A DNA stretch of 64,000 nt, taken from contig JAQQWL010000011.1 of the NCBI GenBank assembly GCA_038363925.1, positions 1,116,001 through 1,180,000 on the forward strand. Reading direction: 5' to 3'. The position numbers and the translations under genes are program-made. The notes below the pieces were generated by a model. The model made no database searches. It was not told where the DNA came from and worked only from the letters and a program-made list of their open reading frames with translations. This DNA comes from Apiospora phragmitis. Its lineage: Eukaryota; Ascomycota; Sordariomycetes; Amphisphaeriales; Apiosporaceae. Of this stretch, positions 21,324 to 34,056 are shown piece by piece (the stretch's first letter is position 1; each line of letters starts with the position of its first letter).

Positions 21324-22888
21324 CTATCTCCCTTGTAAGTATGACCCAAACGCTCCGAAGACGCCGACGCCGTTGCCGGGGGTCATGGCATGGAAGTTGT
21401 TCCCGTTCGTGTTATGGGACTGCGCCGCCGCCGGTGTCGTCACTGAGCCCTACGCTAGCCGTACTCGGTGTACTGGACCGTTCGTGGCAGTTCCTCCTCC
21501 GTTGCCTTGCTGTGACGGGGCATTGTTCTCCTTCTCGTTGGCCATATCCCTGGCCGTGAACAGAGGCAGGTTCATCGTGCCGCCCACGGATACCCCCAGA
21601 TCTTGCCTGCATGATCTGGCGAGATGTCTCCGTTGAAGATCTTCTCCCGTATTTGGAAGAAGATCTTTCCGGTCAGCAGACTGTCGCTGGCAGCTTGGTG
21701 TGCTGTGCCAACGCGCTTTATCTTCATCGACGCGGCTGTGGATTCCAAACCTGACTTCTGCTCAAATTGCTGCAGAATCTCACTCGCGGACGGGTCGTTG
21801 GGGGTGAGGCGACCAAGCGAGTGCAGTTTGATGGCGTACTTCATGAGATGTTTCACGTCGTATGTTGTCGGAAACCATATCTTCATCAGATGGTCAAAAC
21901 GTGTACCATCGTTGGGAAGTTCTTGGTCCATGAGACACTTGGTGAAGTAGCCAAAGTCGTATCCACCGTGGAACGATAACCATTTCACGTCCTCGACTTG
22001 AACTAGGCCCGAGCTCGTCATAAGGGTGGCAAACTCGTTTGATACGATGCCCTCTCGCTCCAGCCGGTCGAAGTCGATGCCGGCCTCACGCAGTGATTCG
22101 ATCGAGCTCTGGTTGGCCATGTCTTTATTAATGTCGAAGCGGAAGTTGAACTGCCACGCAATCGGCAGGTTGCCGTGGGTTGAAGTACTTCGAATGTTTG
22201 GTCTCTTTTGCATCATTTCCTGCGTGGGCTTGCTCGGCGGTTTCGCCCTTCTCGTTGAATAGTGGCTATGCCCACCTGGATGATCTTGAGCATGTCCACG
22301 TTGACTCGTAGTGTCTGGTAATGGTAATCGCTCTTATCAATAAAGTTGCCCATAGGTCGCCCAACAATACCGGGGAACTCTGTGTCCTGTTGGAGGGGTG
22401 CACCGTTAGCTTACCACGCTCCACCACCGCGGAAGAGTTGCTCACCATCGCCACATATTGGTAGTCATCAATCAAGTCCCGGAGGAGACCGATCTCGTCG
22501 TCCATGTTATTCCGCCATACGTCTCGTATACGGCTCTTATTACCACCAGCTTGTCGTGTAGAGTGATCGCCGCCCATGACATGAGACTGTTGGTGAGGGT
22601 GTTGCTGCTGTTGTAATTGCGCGGCATGGGCGAACCCCATCCGAGCAGCATGACTATTGAGCCCGGTCTGGTCACCACCCACACCGAAGCCTGCGTTGGC
22701 AACCATTCCTGATCCTAGCCCGATACCGTTTGCGGCGCCAAAGGCACTCAACTGAGGATTAGTCAGGTAGCCTTGAGCCGCCAGCGACGGTGGTTGGTGG
22801 GACTGAGAGGGTGCGATGGGAATTGGTGTGTATACGGGGAGATGGTGGGTGGTCCATTTTGGAACCGCGAAGGAGGTTGAGGAGGCAT
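21324..22888 (-). CDS. POP2: CCR4-NOT deadenylase subunit POP2/CAF1
   Basis: DEDD-family 3'-5' poly(A) ribonuclease that shortens mRNA tails in the cytoplasm. Exon 1 runs from 22888 (MPPQPPSRFQNGP) through a Gln-rich leader to IRDVWRNNMDDEIGLLRDLI and YQYVAM. The intron is 22445-22387 (GTGAGC...CAACAG). Exon 2 begins DTEFPGIVGRPMGNFIDKSD, holding the first Asp/Glu of the active site. Next come WLSFHGGYDFGYFTK (second Asp) and HQAASDSLLTGKIFFQ (last His/Asp). The C-terminal tail contains MANEKENNAPSQQGNGG and ends GVGVFGAFGSYLQGR at stop 21326-21324. Frame breaks lie near 22820, 22263, 22241 and 21595 (G run), and an in-frame TAG or double shift occurs near 21450 in the variable tail. The core is conserved, so these look like sequence errors. 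Confidence 0.85.
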
Positions 22889-24414
22889 TTTGTGTTCGCT
22901 AAGAGTACTGCATGTACGTGTTTCGGTGTGTTGAATTGCTTTTTTATCCTATTCGCAATAGCTTCTTCATCCCTTGGGCGAGAGGGTTGGCCGTCATGGA
23001 AGTTGCCGTAGCCGCGGGCCGCCACCAGAATGGATAAAGATGCAACAAAGCTATATTGTCTGACCAGATGCTGCGGGTTCTTGTCTGGGCCGTTCGAGTT
23101 GCAAGAGGCAGACCAAAGGAGCAGCGGCTGTTGTTCACTGGTGAGCTTGAGAGTCAAGCTGTCCGGATCGCGGTCGAGCTGAAGATTGGATGGTCGAAGG
23201 TGGGTCTGCTCTGCTGCTGTTGGGCAAGCCTGCAAGCGTAGACGGGATTGAATGTGTGTCGTACGTCCCAGTCAAGGACGAGAAGTAAGTGTGTATTTTG
23301 GGACGAGTAGTTGCTGTCTTCTTCGTCTTGTCGTTCGCAGGTGGGACGTGGGGAGGATAAAAAGAGTGAGAGAGAGTAGTGAGAGAGTAATGCGCAGGTT
23401 TGGATGCAGCTACTTTGGCGATACAATCAGGGTCACTTGTTCAAGGCTGGGACACAGTGAATGCACATGGAGTGGGTAAGGTTGATTGGGAAACCCAGAA
23501 ACCCACCAGCCTCGTGAGCGACTTCCGGGATTTACAAGGCCCGTGCAATCAGGCGTGGCGCGGGGCTGAGCCACAACTCTATAGCAGCCGTCGTATCAAT
23601 CGATTGGCCAATACGTCTTACCCAATCAGACGGTTTTAAGTCAGCGCAGTAAAGCTTCATTGTCATCTTGTGTAGCTTCTTTCTTCCGTACTATGACTGA
23701 AAACTCATCGTTGCGAATACGTTTACGTAACCTCAGTTCTCAGTTGCGGGTTGGAGGTGGATAACAAACAGTATACGGATCAGCTGGTTGGACAACAGGA
23801 TAGCAGGTAGCCAGTGAATGATGGATGATAACAAGCTTCATCCAACGAGCCACTGAGCAGTGAGCACTAAAGCACTACGAGGTAATCAGTCACTTGTGAC
23901 CCAGAAGCAGTAGTCAGCAAGATTCATGTATGTGGAGGCTGAAAGCCACGGCCTGGTATTCATCACTCCTCTACAACCCTCGTGTCCACAAGCAAGCTGC
24001 GGTCCTAACTACAGCCCACTGGAAGCATCCCTTATTTGACCATTTCACAGGTCTTCCAATGTACTCCCTCCTAAAACACATATCCGCTTTAGGTCACGCC
24101 CAAGCTCATCATCATCTATTAATGCCGTGTTAGGGACCAGCCGCTTGCCCATGAGTATCTCCACCACCATTTTGGTCCGCCCCGGTTGATTTATCCCCTC
24201 TTCGGGACCTGCCTGTCTCAGCAAGCACAAGCAGCCCAAGGTCACCCCGGTTTTTTCTACACACGGGAGCCCTTTATTACGTTTGAAGGGCCGTCTAAAG
24301 TTGGTTTCCGTGTTTCTGGATGTGTTCATCACTTTAAGCGTTCGGTCCCCGACAATTTTGCCAAAGAAACCGTAATCATAAAGTCATACGTGCGTATATA
24401 GTCATGTCCAGGAT
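22889..24414. other. intergenic, upstream of POP2 and downstream of the methyltransferase gene
   Basis: About 1.5 kb. ORFs of up to 158 codons on both strands show no family features and sit in the POP2 promoter and 5' UTR area. No RNA gene or repeat recognised. Confidence 0.45.
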
Positions 24415-26095
24415 TTACTGTGTCGGGAAGACCGCCTTGCCAGCAGCACGGGCCGCGGCGAGGGCGCCAGACAGGCCGAACTGGGAGGCCCAGCCGTTGA
24501 TGCGGTGGTTGGCGTTCAAGTTCTTAACCACAACAATCTGGAAGCAGGTAGCACTGCCCTGGCGCGAGGCGATGACGGACCAAGCCAGGAAGAGCTCCCA
24601 AATGCGGTACCAGCGCTGGCCGTACTTGGCGTTGACAGTCTCCTTGTTGCCGAGCCAGTTGCGGTACCAGCGCCAGAGAGTACCCGAGTAGTGCACACCG
24701 ACGGTGTCGACGCTGGAAAAGTAGTTAGCAAATAGTGAAAATTGTCATGAGCCCGTGGAGCTTACCTCTTTGATTTCCCATCCAGCGCTTTCGAGGCACC
24801 CGACGTAGTTAGCGAGCGGGGTAGAGGCGTCAGCACCGGGGAAGATGTATTTGTTCAAGAAAAGACCCCAGACGAAGTCCTCGTATTGCCAAGCCTTGCG
24901 CAGACCAGACAGCTGGACGTACATGGCACCGTCATCCTCGAGCATATCATACACTGGCGGAAGAAAGTCGTAAGTCGGCGAATACCAACATGCTCACCCA
25001 TCTCAATCTGGGAGATCTTATTGAACTTGCGATCCGGGATATCACGGTAATCCATGCACAGAAGCTGGCTTTGACTCTGGGAATACCGGCGCGGCGCAGA
25101 CCATCGTTGCCCCAAGCGGCCTGGTTACGGGCAAGAGTGACACCTGTAACGTGGGCGCCGTAGTTGACACTGGCGAACCGAGCGAGAGTGCCCCAACCGC
25201 AGCCGATGTCCAACATGGACTCGCCTTCCTTCAGAGCAAGCTTCTCGCAGACAATGGCCATCTTGTTATCTTGCATCTCCTCGAGAGTCTCCTCGCGGGT
25301 GAGGTCGGAGAAGATACCGGAGGTGTAGACCATACGGGGACCGAGGAAGTACCGAGTAGTGGTCATTGCCGCGGTCATAGTTGGGACGGATCTGCTCCTC
25401 ATCCTGCTGGCGCGAGTGGAAGAGCACATCAGGGGCGAACTCGAAGAAGATGAAGTGGAAAAGAGCCCAGGTGAAGGCGAAGTTGCACCAATCATGGCGG
25501 TACTCCATGGCCTCGAGGCAGTCGCCGTTGAAGTCGACGTCACCATCGAAGTACATCTCGTAGAAGGTCTTCATGGGGATCTTGTTGTGGCCCCTCCATC
25601 GCAGGCGGTCTTCGTCCTTCTTGAAAGTAATGTAGTACTCGACGGGCCGGCCGGGGAGCTTCACCTTGTCGTTGATGCGAGGAGAGAACCGGGAGGTCAC
25701 GGTCCAGTAGCCGATCAGGAGCGGGACGGCCAGAACGATGATGAAGAAGATGGTTGTCTTGAGGCCGCCCCCGAGGCTGCGGGCGAAGAAGGCCGGGACA
25801 CCCAGAATCAGCGCCCCGAGGGCGTAGTTTGAGAAAGACTCATTGCCGGGACCCTCTGCGGGCAGAGGAGGGTTGTGGATGGCGGGGAACTGCGGCAGGG
25901 CGTTAGGTTCGTCGATATCGTAGTCATTCCACGTCAATTGACCCAGGCAGGTACGGTGGAGGGGATGGTACATACCTTGGTGGTTGCGACGCCACAGTCC
26001 TCGCCGGTTGCAAATTTGGCGGGCGGTTGGGGAGGGGTTGCGATGAAGTTGATATCGCCCTCGAGCTCCTCGCCCTGGCGTTTCTCGGTAGCCAT
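24415..26095 (-). CDS. sphingolipid C9-methyltransferase
   Basis: Membrane-bound SAM-dependent enzyme that adds the C9 methyl branch to the sphingoid base of fungal glucosylceramide. Exon 1 is 26095-25976 (MATEKRQGEELEGDINF), intron 1 25975-25890, exon 2 25889-24766, intron 2 24765-24713, exon 3 24712-24415. Two hydrophobic segments near residues 60-105 (LGALILGVPAFFA; IFFIIVLAVPLLIGYW) anchor it. FYEMYFDGDVDFNGDCLEAM and EYRHDWCNFAFTWALFH are family-specific. SAM motif I is SMLDIGCGWGTLARFA, and YVQLSGLRKAWQYEDFVWG follows. One-base breaks lie near 25352, 25079, 24955 and at the exon 3 junction. About 513 residues, the expected size. Confidence 0.87.
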
Positions 26096-27066
26096 GATAT
26101 CGGGTTGTTGTTGGGGAATCAGCACGGAATCAGCTCACAGCGTTCGGATGGGTGTGCTTTTTTCTTATCTGGGCGGAGGGGCGGTGAGTTTCTATATCGA
26201 ACCACACCACGAGAGGTCCGTCACGGCAAGCACAATGGAACTGAGCTTGCAGATGTAGACAGCAGGACTTGAAAAGACCACCTGTTCACGCTAATTGGGC
26301 GGTATTAATACGATTCCCTACGTGGAGAAATAAAAAGGAGAGCGTGGGAGAGGCCAGACCAGACCGTCTATTTTCTTTCGTCAGTCTCCATGCCATGGCC
26401 CAAGTCTCTGAAAGTGACAAGGGCTTGTGGTATCTCTAGCTCCATAGGGTCCGACTAGCTCGCTGCTGTTGATGTACGTGTACGCAAAGTCCCGGGGATC
26501 CGCATAATACAGTGTCCCGTGCCATTGGCATACTGTCGGTATACTGTCGGTACCTGAGTCGAGACTAGCTTGCTCATGAGAGAAGACCTGATGGGTATTA
26601 CAAAAATAAAAGTGATGCAAAAGACGTTTTGGGGATGTTTGACGTTTTCTTGTCTGCAATCTCCAAGTTTCTATTGAACTACGCTTCTAAAATCCAACAT
26701 CAGATTTTGACTTGTTGGAGCTACACCACCTATCTGATCTGCAGTCTGCAGTTTGCTAGCCAGGTACGTGTAGGTACTGTGCGCATACCCAGCCTCTATC
26801 GGAAAGCGCAAAGCGCATAGGCCCGCGTCCCCGACATAAAAGCTCTTGTACCCAAGTACCTACCCGATGACTAAGAACGATAACCCAACCCAACTGCCTT
26901 GCCGACAGCCAATTGGCTCGAGGCTGATACACCGAACGTTTTGTGGCAAAGCGAGCTGAGCTTGGAGCAAGCATCAATTGATTGATTGAGAGGTGAAGCA
27001 AGAGAGAGAGCGACAGCCACCCGCAATAGCTTCATTGCAGCACGACACACAACACAACCCACCACC
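26096..27066. other. divergent intergenic region (methyltransferase / NDUFB3)
   Basis: About 970 bp of promoter sequence for two divergent genes. A small direct repeat (ATACTGTCGGT twice, about 26528-26550) is present. A GAGAGAGAGC patch lies about 60 bp before the NDUFB3 start. Confidence 0.45.
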
Positions 27067-27499
27067 ATGTATCCCACACGGTATGCCGAAACTCTGCCCT
27101 GTCTCAATTGCATTATTACGTCTGGGATCGAAAACTGACGGCTAATTCCAATTTCAGATTACTGCGAGCGCACCACGGAGAGAAGCCCAGCCTTACCGGC
27201 TTCGACGTCAGAAAGTACGCCCACTCGGCCGGACAGCCTCGTTACGACCCTTGGGAGCGAGCGTAAGTTTTTCGTCAGCACTTGCAAGTGATGATGGCTT
27301 GGGTGATTGACTTGACCGATTTCCTTGCAGTGAGGCGTGGCGATACACCGGCCAGTTCTCGCGATTCAACCGCTTCCGGGGCGCCTTCCCCGGCCTCGGC
27401 ATCGCCACCGTCGCCTTTGCCGCTTACTGCGGATACGAGTACATGTTCCTGAACGACAGCCACCACGGCGATGCCGTGCACGGCGAAGAGCACCACTAA
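27067..27499 (+). CDS. NADH:ubiquinone oxidoreductase (complex I) B12/NDUFB3-like subunit
   Basis: Small accessory subunit of the membrane arm of mitochondrial complex I. Exons 27067-27080 (MYPT plus two bases), 27158-27262 and 27331-27499 join with introns of 77 and 68 bp to give an uninterrupted protein of 95 residues. Family sequence: RYDPWERAEAWRYTGQFSR, then FRGAFPGLGIATVAFAAY, the single membrane span. The C-terminus is His-rich (GDAVHGEEHH). Both introns have GCTAAT/CTGAC- or TTGAC-like branch sites. One of the few genes here without a frame break. Confidence 0.85.
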
Positions 27500-28603
27500 G
27501 AGGGAGGCAGCAACCCGAACAAGGAGGTGAGGTGATGGATGGGGGAACGGCGGCGAAGCATTGTACATATTTTGTTATACCTAAACATCAAGTAAAAGAG
27601 GGCAGCAACTGGGAAACAAGCCGCCAGTGACTACGGCAACTGGTTCAATTGACAAAACATACACTTTACTATCAGCTACCTTCATTGCCTATGAATGATG
27701 CTGCTTTGGGGGCCGATGAAGAAGCCCCTTAAACTTTTGCCTGATCCCCGGATGTTGTTTGGGCCCGGCGACCAAGCCAAGTTGGCTGGAATCTGGACCG
27801 TCTTTCGGACCTAGGAGCTTCTTACTCATGGGGTAATATGCGGTAACCAAGGCGTGACTGTATGGATTGTGCAAAGTTTGGGGACGTATAAGAACTTAGG
27901 CCTTACCATAGATAGTGGCCTCCTTGCTCACTAACCGTTGACCCTGTCCCATTCTCTCAGATTCTTTCTCGTCTCGTTCATGCCATAGCGTAGGGATCTA
28001 TGCTTGTGGGAGTTTTCTAGAAAAGGAGATGAGCTCAGTGACCAAAGAGTCTCAAGAGAAAGCACTGGCAGCTTCAGATGCAGCGTATCACCCGCTTCAG
28101 ACAAACTACACACGCCTCTGGGCACATCCAAAGTCGGGTTGAACAATGGTCATCCATTGAGATAAGGCGCATTGCAATATAGAAGTACGCTCAATGATGC
28201 TCGTAGATGACCATTCAAAGGCAGCCCGGGATATTTACTGATATCACAACATCATTAACTGCTCGACCGTTGTACACATGCAGGCGACAGACAGCTTGGC
28301 GCTTGGCTACACTACCAAGATAGCGGCGAGGGAGCAATAATGAAGAATGTTGTTCCTAGGTAATTTTATATCCAATTGTGTACCTAGGTATTTATCGGTG
28401 CTTGTCAACACCAAAAATCTAATCCGTGAGATTTAACTCAACGGTCTCATAGAAGGATAAATAAATAAAAACAGATGAAAGCAAAATCAAATGCAAAAGC
28501 CATGCCCTATATGTCCAACTGATTGATGCCTGCGCCAATGCAAAAGGGAAAAAGCCCCCGTATATAACAATGCATCTCCCGTACCTAAGAAGGGCACACA
28601 CAT
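27500..28603. other. convergent intergenic region, no gene seen
   Basis: About 1.1 kb between two 3' ends. Short ORFs only; AT-rich near 28340-28480. Confidence 0.5.
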
Positions 28604-30144
28604 CTAGGGCCGAACTCCAATGCCGCTGACCATATCTAGCGCACCTTCGACAGCAACCTCGAGCTGCGCCAACCTGTGCTTCAGATCCTTGTTCTCGTCC
28701 CGCAGCAGGCTGACGGTATCCCACGCCATGCTGGAGTCCCGGCCGCTGCAGTTCTTGCACCCCGCGTCGGCCGATCCCGTGTTGGCGCCGCCGTCGCCGG
28801 ATATGCCCTTCATGAGCTTCTGGAATGTCGACATCTCCTTGCCGAACTTGGGCTTGGGCGGCAGCCCCAAGTTGTTGTTGTTATTGCTAGCGGCAGCGGC
28901 GGCTTTGCCTTGTTGCTGAGGGCTGGTCACGGCGGATACATCGGCCACGCTCTCCGTGGCGCTCGTCAGGATCGTGGGACTACGGCTGCGCGAGAACACG
29001 CTGTCGTTCTCGGCGCTCTCCTCGTCCGTGTCGCCGAAGCTGACCTCGGACTTGAGCGTGCCCGCGCTCGCCCGCCACTTGTTGCGCTGCTCGTCCTCGC
29101 CCACCTCGAGGTCCTCGCTGGAGATGGACCGCTCCGCCATGATCTTCTCGTGGGCCATGCGCATGAATCGCTCCTCTTGACGGGCCTCCCGCTCGGTCTT
29201 CAGCTCGTTCATCAGCTGCTTCAGGGCCTGCTCCTGCTCCTGGGCCTGGTTGGCCATGTGTTCCAGCTGCACCTTCAGGTTCACAACCCGCATTCTGGTC
29301 TCCTCGGCCTCCTCCTTCTCCGCCGACCGCTCAGCCTGTATCTCGTGCAAAGCAGTGGTTCGCTGGCGCAGGCCGTCTTGCATCTTGAGCAAGAGGCCAG
29401 TCGCGTTGGCTTGCAAGTCTTGTAGGCCGCCGGGAAAACGCCTCACCGCCTGGCGACCCGGCAGGGTACAGAGCCGCCTCCACGTTCATGTTGAGCAGTT
29501 CGTCGTCAATTTGGGGAGGCGTAGGCGATGGCCCACTGCTCAAGCGGTTGGTACAAAGAGGAAAAGAATCCGAAGCGCGACTGCGTGCTAGGAGCTGGAG
29601 ACACGCTTTTAGGCGCTGTGCTCATCGGCGACAACCCCTGGCGCGATCTTGGTGTGAGGTCGGTGTCGGGCGTGAGGGTCACCTCGGGAGGCGGTGTCGA
29701 GTTACCGTCGGGCGAGCCTACAAGTTTTTCGGACGCGTTCTCTGGTCTGCGCGCAGGCCTTCCGTCGCCGGTGTACCCCATGTCTGATGACTGTCTGATA
29801 TGACCTCGCGGTGGTGGCGAATGTGCCCGGTGGCTGATTCGGAGCGGGGACAGAGAAGGGGCGGTCTGTTGTCGGCGGTGTTGATGATGTGAAGAGAAAA
29901 TAGAGGCGTCAACCGATGGCCTCGACGCTCTTCTAGTCGGTTGCGGTGTTTTGTTGTTATCGGGATAGGCGAAGGTCAAAGTCGGCTCTTGGGATTCCAC
30001 CTCTGGTCCAACTCTGTCATTCGTGTAGGGAGGGTCTGTTTCCGCGTTTCCTCCCGGCCCTGGGGCCTGGGAGCGTGGGTCGATTCTTAGCATTGGTTTT
30101 ATTAATCCTGTCCAGGGGGCACGGCGGTTGTGGGTTGTGGGCAC
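28604..30144 (-). CDS. conserved coiled-coil protein of unknown function
   Basis: The N-terminal 200 residues (from 30144, MPTTHNRRAPWTGLIKPMLR) are disordered and Ser/Pro/Thr-rich. A conserved stretch follows: SRFGFFSSLYQ, then TPPQIDDELLNMNVEAALYP, which ties to a second frame after a break near 29535. A further break near 29440 (T run) leads into LQANATGLLLKMQDGLRQRT and a heptad-rich coiled coil (HEIQAERSAEKEEAEETRMR, NQAQEQEQALKQLMNELK). The C-terminus has a CxxC pair (GCKNCSGRDSSMAWDTVSLL) and a second short coiled coil, DENKDLKHRLAQLEVAVEGA. I recall similar proteins in other Sordariomycetes but no assigned function. About 513 residues when repaired. Confidence 0.7.
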
Positions 30145-33010
30145 TCGAGATGTGCAAAGACTCGTAAGTTGGTGCCGCTGGGAGTAAAAGCAGGGACCAA
30201 GTGTAAGGATGTCGACGGATCCAGTGCTTCAAATACACCCAACGATTTCCCAAAGCTGGTCGTTGATGAAAAGATCTCGGGCTTTTACTCGCTAACGGTT
30301 AAAAGCCAGCAGCGTCTATCCTGGTGGAAACTTGTTGATCGCCTTCCACCGCTTTTGGGTTTCTCTTGGTTGTTGGGTCTGAGACGAGTTGCTTGCTTGG
30401 TGCAGCAGCTCGAGATCGAAAACGGGCTAGGCTAGGCTTGACCCCTGCGACAAGGGACGAGGTAGTGCCGAGGTCTCTGCTAATCTTTTGGGTCGGGGGG
30501 TTTATTGGGTTGTGATTACTCCGTTCTCGATTCTGGAGTCTGGTGGTGTTTGGCGAGATGAGCAGCGAAGCCGTTGTGTGATTTGATCAGGTTGCGGCCT
30601 GGGCGACTGGATATACCGGTGGGCTTTTGGAGTTTTGCATGAAGAGACAGCTGAAGGAGACAAGAACAACAAGGTTGTTTTGTTTTATTAGTACAACAGC
30701 TTTCTACTTGCTGCCCTTCTTGCAGCGTGTGCAGCTTGGGTGCCCCGGGTGACAAGGGTAGTGCCGGGTCCCCTTCCCACAAGCTGATCGCTGCAGCTAA
30801 TCACCGTCTACTGTCCCTTCCCAAGGCGGGGTCTCGCCGCCGCTGCGTGGTGGTGCAGCAAAAAACAGGAAGGCGGGCGGCGGGCGGGCGGTCTGAGCTA
30901 CTGCAGCGTGCTAAGCAGGGATGCAGCTGTTCAGCTTGCTTGTTTGACTTTCGCAACTGGCTGGCTGTCGAGAATGGCAATTAATAAGGTGTGCCGAAAA
31001 CTGACTGTTAGATCGTGGCGTAGACGAGAAGAGGATAAGAGGAGAAGAAGAAGCAGAGAAGGGAGTATTAGAGATTAGTGAAGCCAACCACCAATACCCA
31101 TCTAACAAGGGCGCGCAGTAGCGGTACAGATCAACAACTCTTATTAAGACACTAGATCATGCCTAAACATCATCGCCATGGAAAAGTAGATCAAGATCAA
31201 GCCAGAAGGGCTGGCTGGCTGGCTGGGTGCCGGCCCTCTTGACTATTTCTAGCACCCTTCCTTGGGCGATGACGCTGCTCTGTCTGGCCTCATGGCAAGA
31301 AGAGACGGTTTTTTCAAGGCGAACTCCCAAAAATGGGAGGGTTGGGTTCTCTTGCATGATCGAATCCAAGTACTAAGGTTGCAGTGGATCAACACACAAT
31401 CCAATCGATGGCTGAACGACCAAGGAAAGAAGACGGTCCCTGATTGAAGGTTAAATACTGGAACAACTGCTACACCACCTTCATCTATTGGCGACGACTT
31501 AGCAGATAGGATTCGCGATTCGCGATTGCAGCAATCCAGGCACATCTGGACAGAGGGGTCGCATTCCAAGTGGCTGGGTCGAATGCACTAATCATCCCAT
31601 TGCCGGTCGAGAGTTCTGGCCAACTCGAGTCTGTTTAAAGAGCTTGCATGTTTGATATTTTGTATCGTACATATTGAATATGTATAGAGTAACATACAAC
31701 CCTTCAGGCTGGTCGGATAACAGGAACAGGCATCACGACATGAGAATTCAGCATGCAGTAGATTCTGAGTCGGAAACCACTCCAGTCTACAAGTCCATGC
31801 TATTCTACTCTGTACGTTGCTCAAGTACTACAGCATTTACGGTGAGCTGCGTCGTCAGCGCTCGCCCTGCCTTATACAGCAATGCCGCCCCATAACTTTG
31901 AGAGGACTGCGATTATGCGATAATACCCCCATTGATCGTTAATTATGAGGTCACAGCCAAAGTGACGTCGTGTTACCCTAACTAAAAACTTCAGGGGATT
32001 AAACTATTGCTCAGCAACGAACCACCGACTTTGCAACCAAGAAACAAACAATCCGGGCTAATCACAACAGCGCTTTTCCAGTTTCTGCCACTGACTTCTT
32101 CTGAACGCTATATGGCTCTGAGACCTGCAGCGATGAGACAGCGCTTTTTATTTGGCATGCGTTTTATGTATCGAGATACAGTCTTTCTGCATGTGTGGGG
32201 CGGGGCATTAATACAAGTCCATGTGCCATTTGCTAGACGTTGGGTGTTCTGCTTTGGTTCAATCAGTCCAATATTTCAACGCTTCCTCGGTCCGAGAAGA
32301 CAGGTTTGATTACTCCAGCATTTATTGAGCTAGTGATCACTCACATGAGCTCACATCCAGAGTCATCTCTGTTCGGGGTGGGAATAGAATATTGACTTTA
32401 CCGTACATATCTACACAAAAACTGTAGCAGCTACCAATTAGTTGTAGTGGTTAGACTCAAAGGCCTCTGTTGTCTGTGGATGGCCATGTATCACGTACAA
32501 GTTTTGGGGGGTAACTACAGCCAAGCGGCCATGAACCCCGGACCACCCTCTGCTTCTGTAAGGGGTCGAATTTCCCAGCCCATCATGGCCATGGTTAGAT
32601 CTGATCATAATAGAACAAAGATAACAGCACACTGACACGGTCGTCATTTTGCCCTCGCAGTGTTAATTCCGGCCTCGCTAGGTAATAATATACTCATATC
32701 CGAAACAGGCCAGCGAGCGTGGGCACCAGTATGCCCGAGAACCTGAAGGCCATAAAGGGAAGCTTGGTTACTTGATTATTCGATGTCCAAGTTGAAGCAG
32801 CCACAATTGTACTATTGACAACGACTGTTGTCCTCCAGAGACCCTATCAGCATTAATGTCATCTCGACTTGTTAGTATCATGAACCCTATCTCATGTCAA
32901 GGTGACCGGCACTGGGGTAACATTTTCTTGATAATTTCATATCATTTGGCGGATGTAGTAGTGATACTGAATTTCCATATCTATCTACCACCCGACTTCC
33001 GTCCTCCAGC
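30145..33010. other. long intergenic stretch, no gene supported
   Basis: About 2.9 kb between two minus-strand genes. Only short, composition-poor ORFs are found. A (CTGG)n-like run lies at about 31204-31224. The left 1 kb may hold the 5' UTR and promoter of the coiled-coil gene. Confidence 0.45.
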
Positions 33011-34056
33011 TTAGTAGAAGCTCTCTACCATGGTGTCCTTATTGTTGGAGATGTTGCCGGGGCAGCACCCTCACCGAGTCGGAATACGCTCTCGATAACG
33101 CTCAACTCGGTAGCCGTGGTGTCCAGACCCGTCACGGCCATCCAGTCGTTGACGACCATGCCGGCACCCACCACGTTGCTTCCACGGTTCACACTTCCGG
33201 CCACCAGCGGCACCTGCAGCAGACTGCTCAGCTCGTCCTGGTCTTGTATGCTGGTTCTGGGGTGGACGAGACCGCCCTGATTGCTGAGGGACATGTAGGA
33301 GCCAACAAGCACGTTGTCGGCGATGGTCTGACGGAACACCTCGACGCCCAGTACGTCGGCTATGATCTCCTCGGTCTCGCGCTCCAGATCCGGGGTGGAT
33401 GAGGGCGATGTGGTCGTTGGTCACAATAACATTGCCAAGGGCCGATAGACGCTCCTCGATACGCTGAATACGGATCTCATCTGGCAGAGAGTTCCGCAAA
33501 TGTTGCAGTTCTTGATCGGTTGTAGATGTGGGCACAAGGAGACCTTTGCGGTTTCTGTACAGTATAACGTTAGCAAGTGCAGCGCAACAGGCCCGAGCGG
33601 GTTTCCGATAGATATATACCCAGCTGTTAATCTGCCGATTATGCGCGTACCGGCAATGGTGGTACGGCAGATAGGAATAACATCTTGAAGTTCCGCTTCA
33701 AAGACACTGGAATCAAGTCAGCCTCATGTTCTTCCAAGCTATAGCGGGGTATTTCGCACGCCACCCACCGCCCGCGGCGGTATGGAGGGGCGATACGACA
33801 AGGCGAAAAGGTGGATTGCTTACCTGTAGAAGTTTTCGCTTGCGCCGACTGCCGTCAGGGCATACGAGTTTGTCAGAGTCGCGAAGACACCGACCCTACA
33901 GTCACGATAATGTCAGTTACGGGTCGCCGCAAAGCTCTTTCGCAAATTCCTAATCAAGGGTCCAGTCCAGCGCCATGGTGGGATGTGAGATAGCGATGGT
34001 GGGGCAATTTGGGTTGCTTACTCGTTGGAGTTCTCGAATTGAGCTCGTACCGCCAT
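33011..34056 (-). CDS. TIF6: translation initiation factor 6 / 60S anti-association factor
   Basis: Binds the 60S subunit, is needed for its nuclear maturation and blocks premature joining to 40S. Exons: 34056-34022 ([11 protein letters not shown]), 33895-33824 ([20 protein letters not shown]), 33706-33620 ([20 protein letters not shown]), 33554-33011. Introns: 34021-33896, 33823-33707, 33619-33555. The last exon carries [66 protein letters not shown] and ends KDTMVESFY. Two compensating one-base breaks (an extra base near 33393, a missing G near 33060) leave exactly 246 codons, the 245 residues expected for the family. Confidence 0.93.

Noticed and set aside
25359..25832. 157-codon plus-strand ORF
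   Set aside because: Antisense to the C9-methyltransferase, which has diagnostic motifs.
8409..27499. Secondary-metabolite cluster (MFS, methyltransferase, kinase)
   Set aside because: No synthase, terpene cyclase or tailoring oxidase; the methyltransferase is a membrane-lipid enzyme and housekeeping genes lie between.
28676..29425. 249-codon plus-strand ORF
   Set aside because: Leu/Val-rich shadow opposite the coiled-coil gene.
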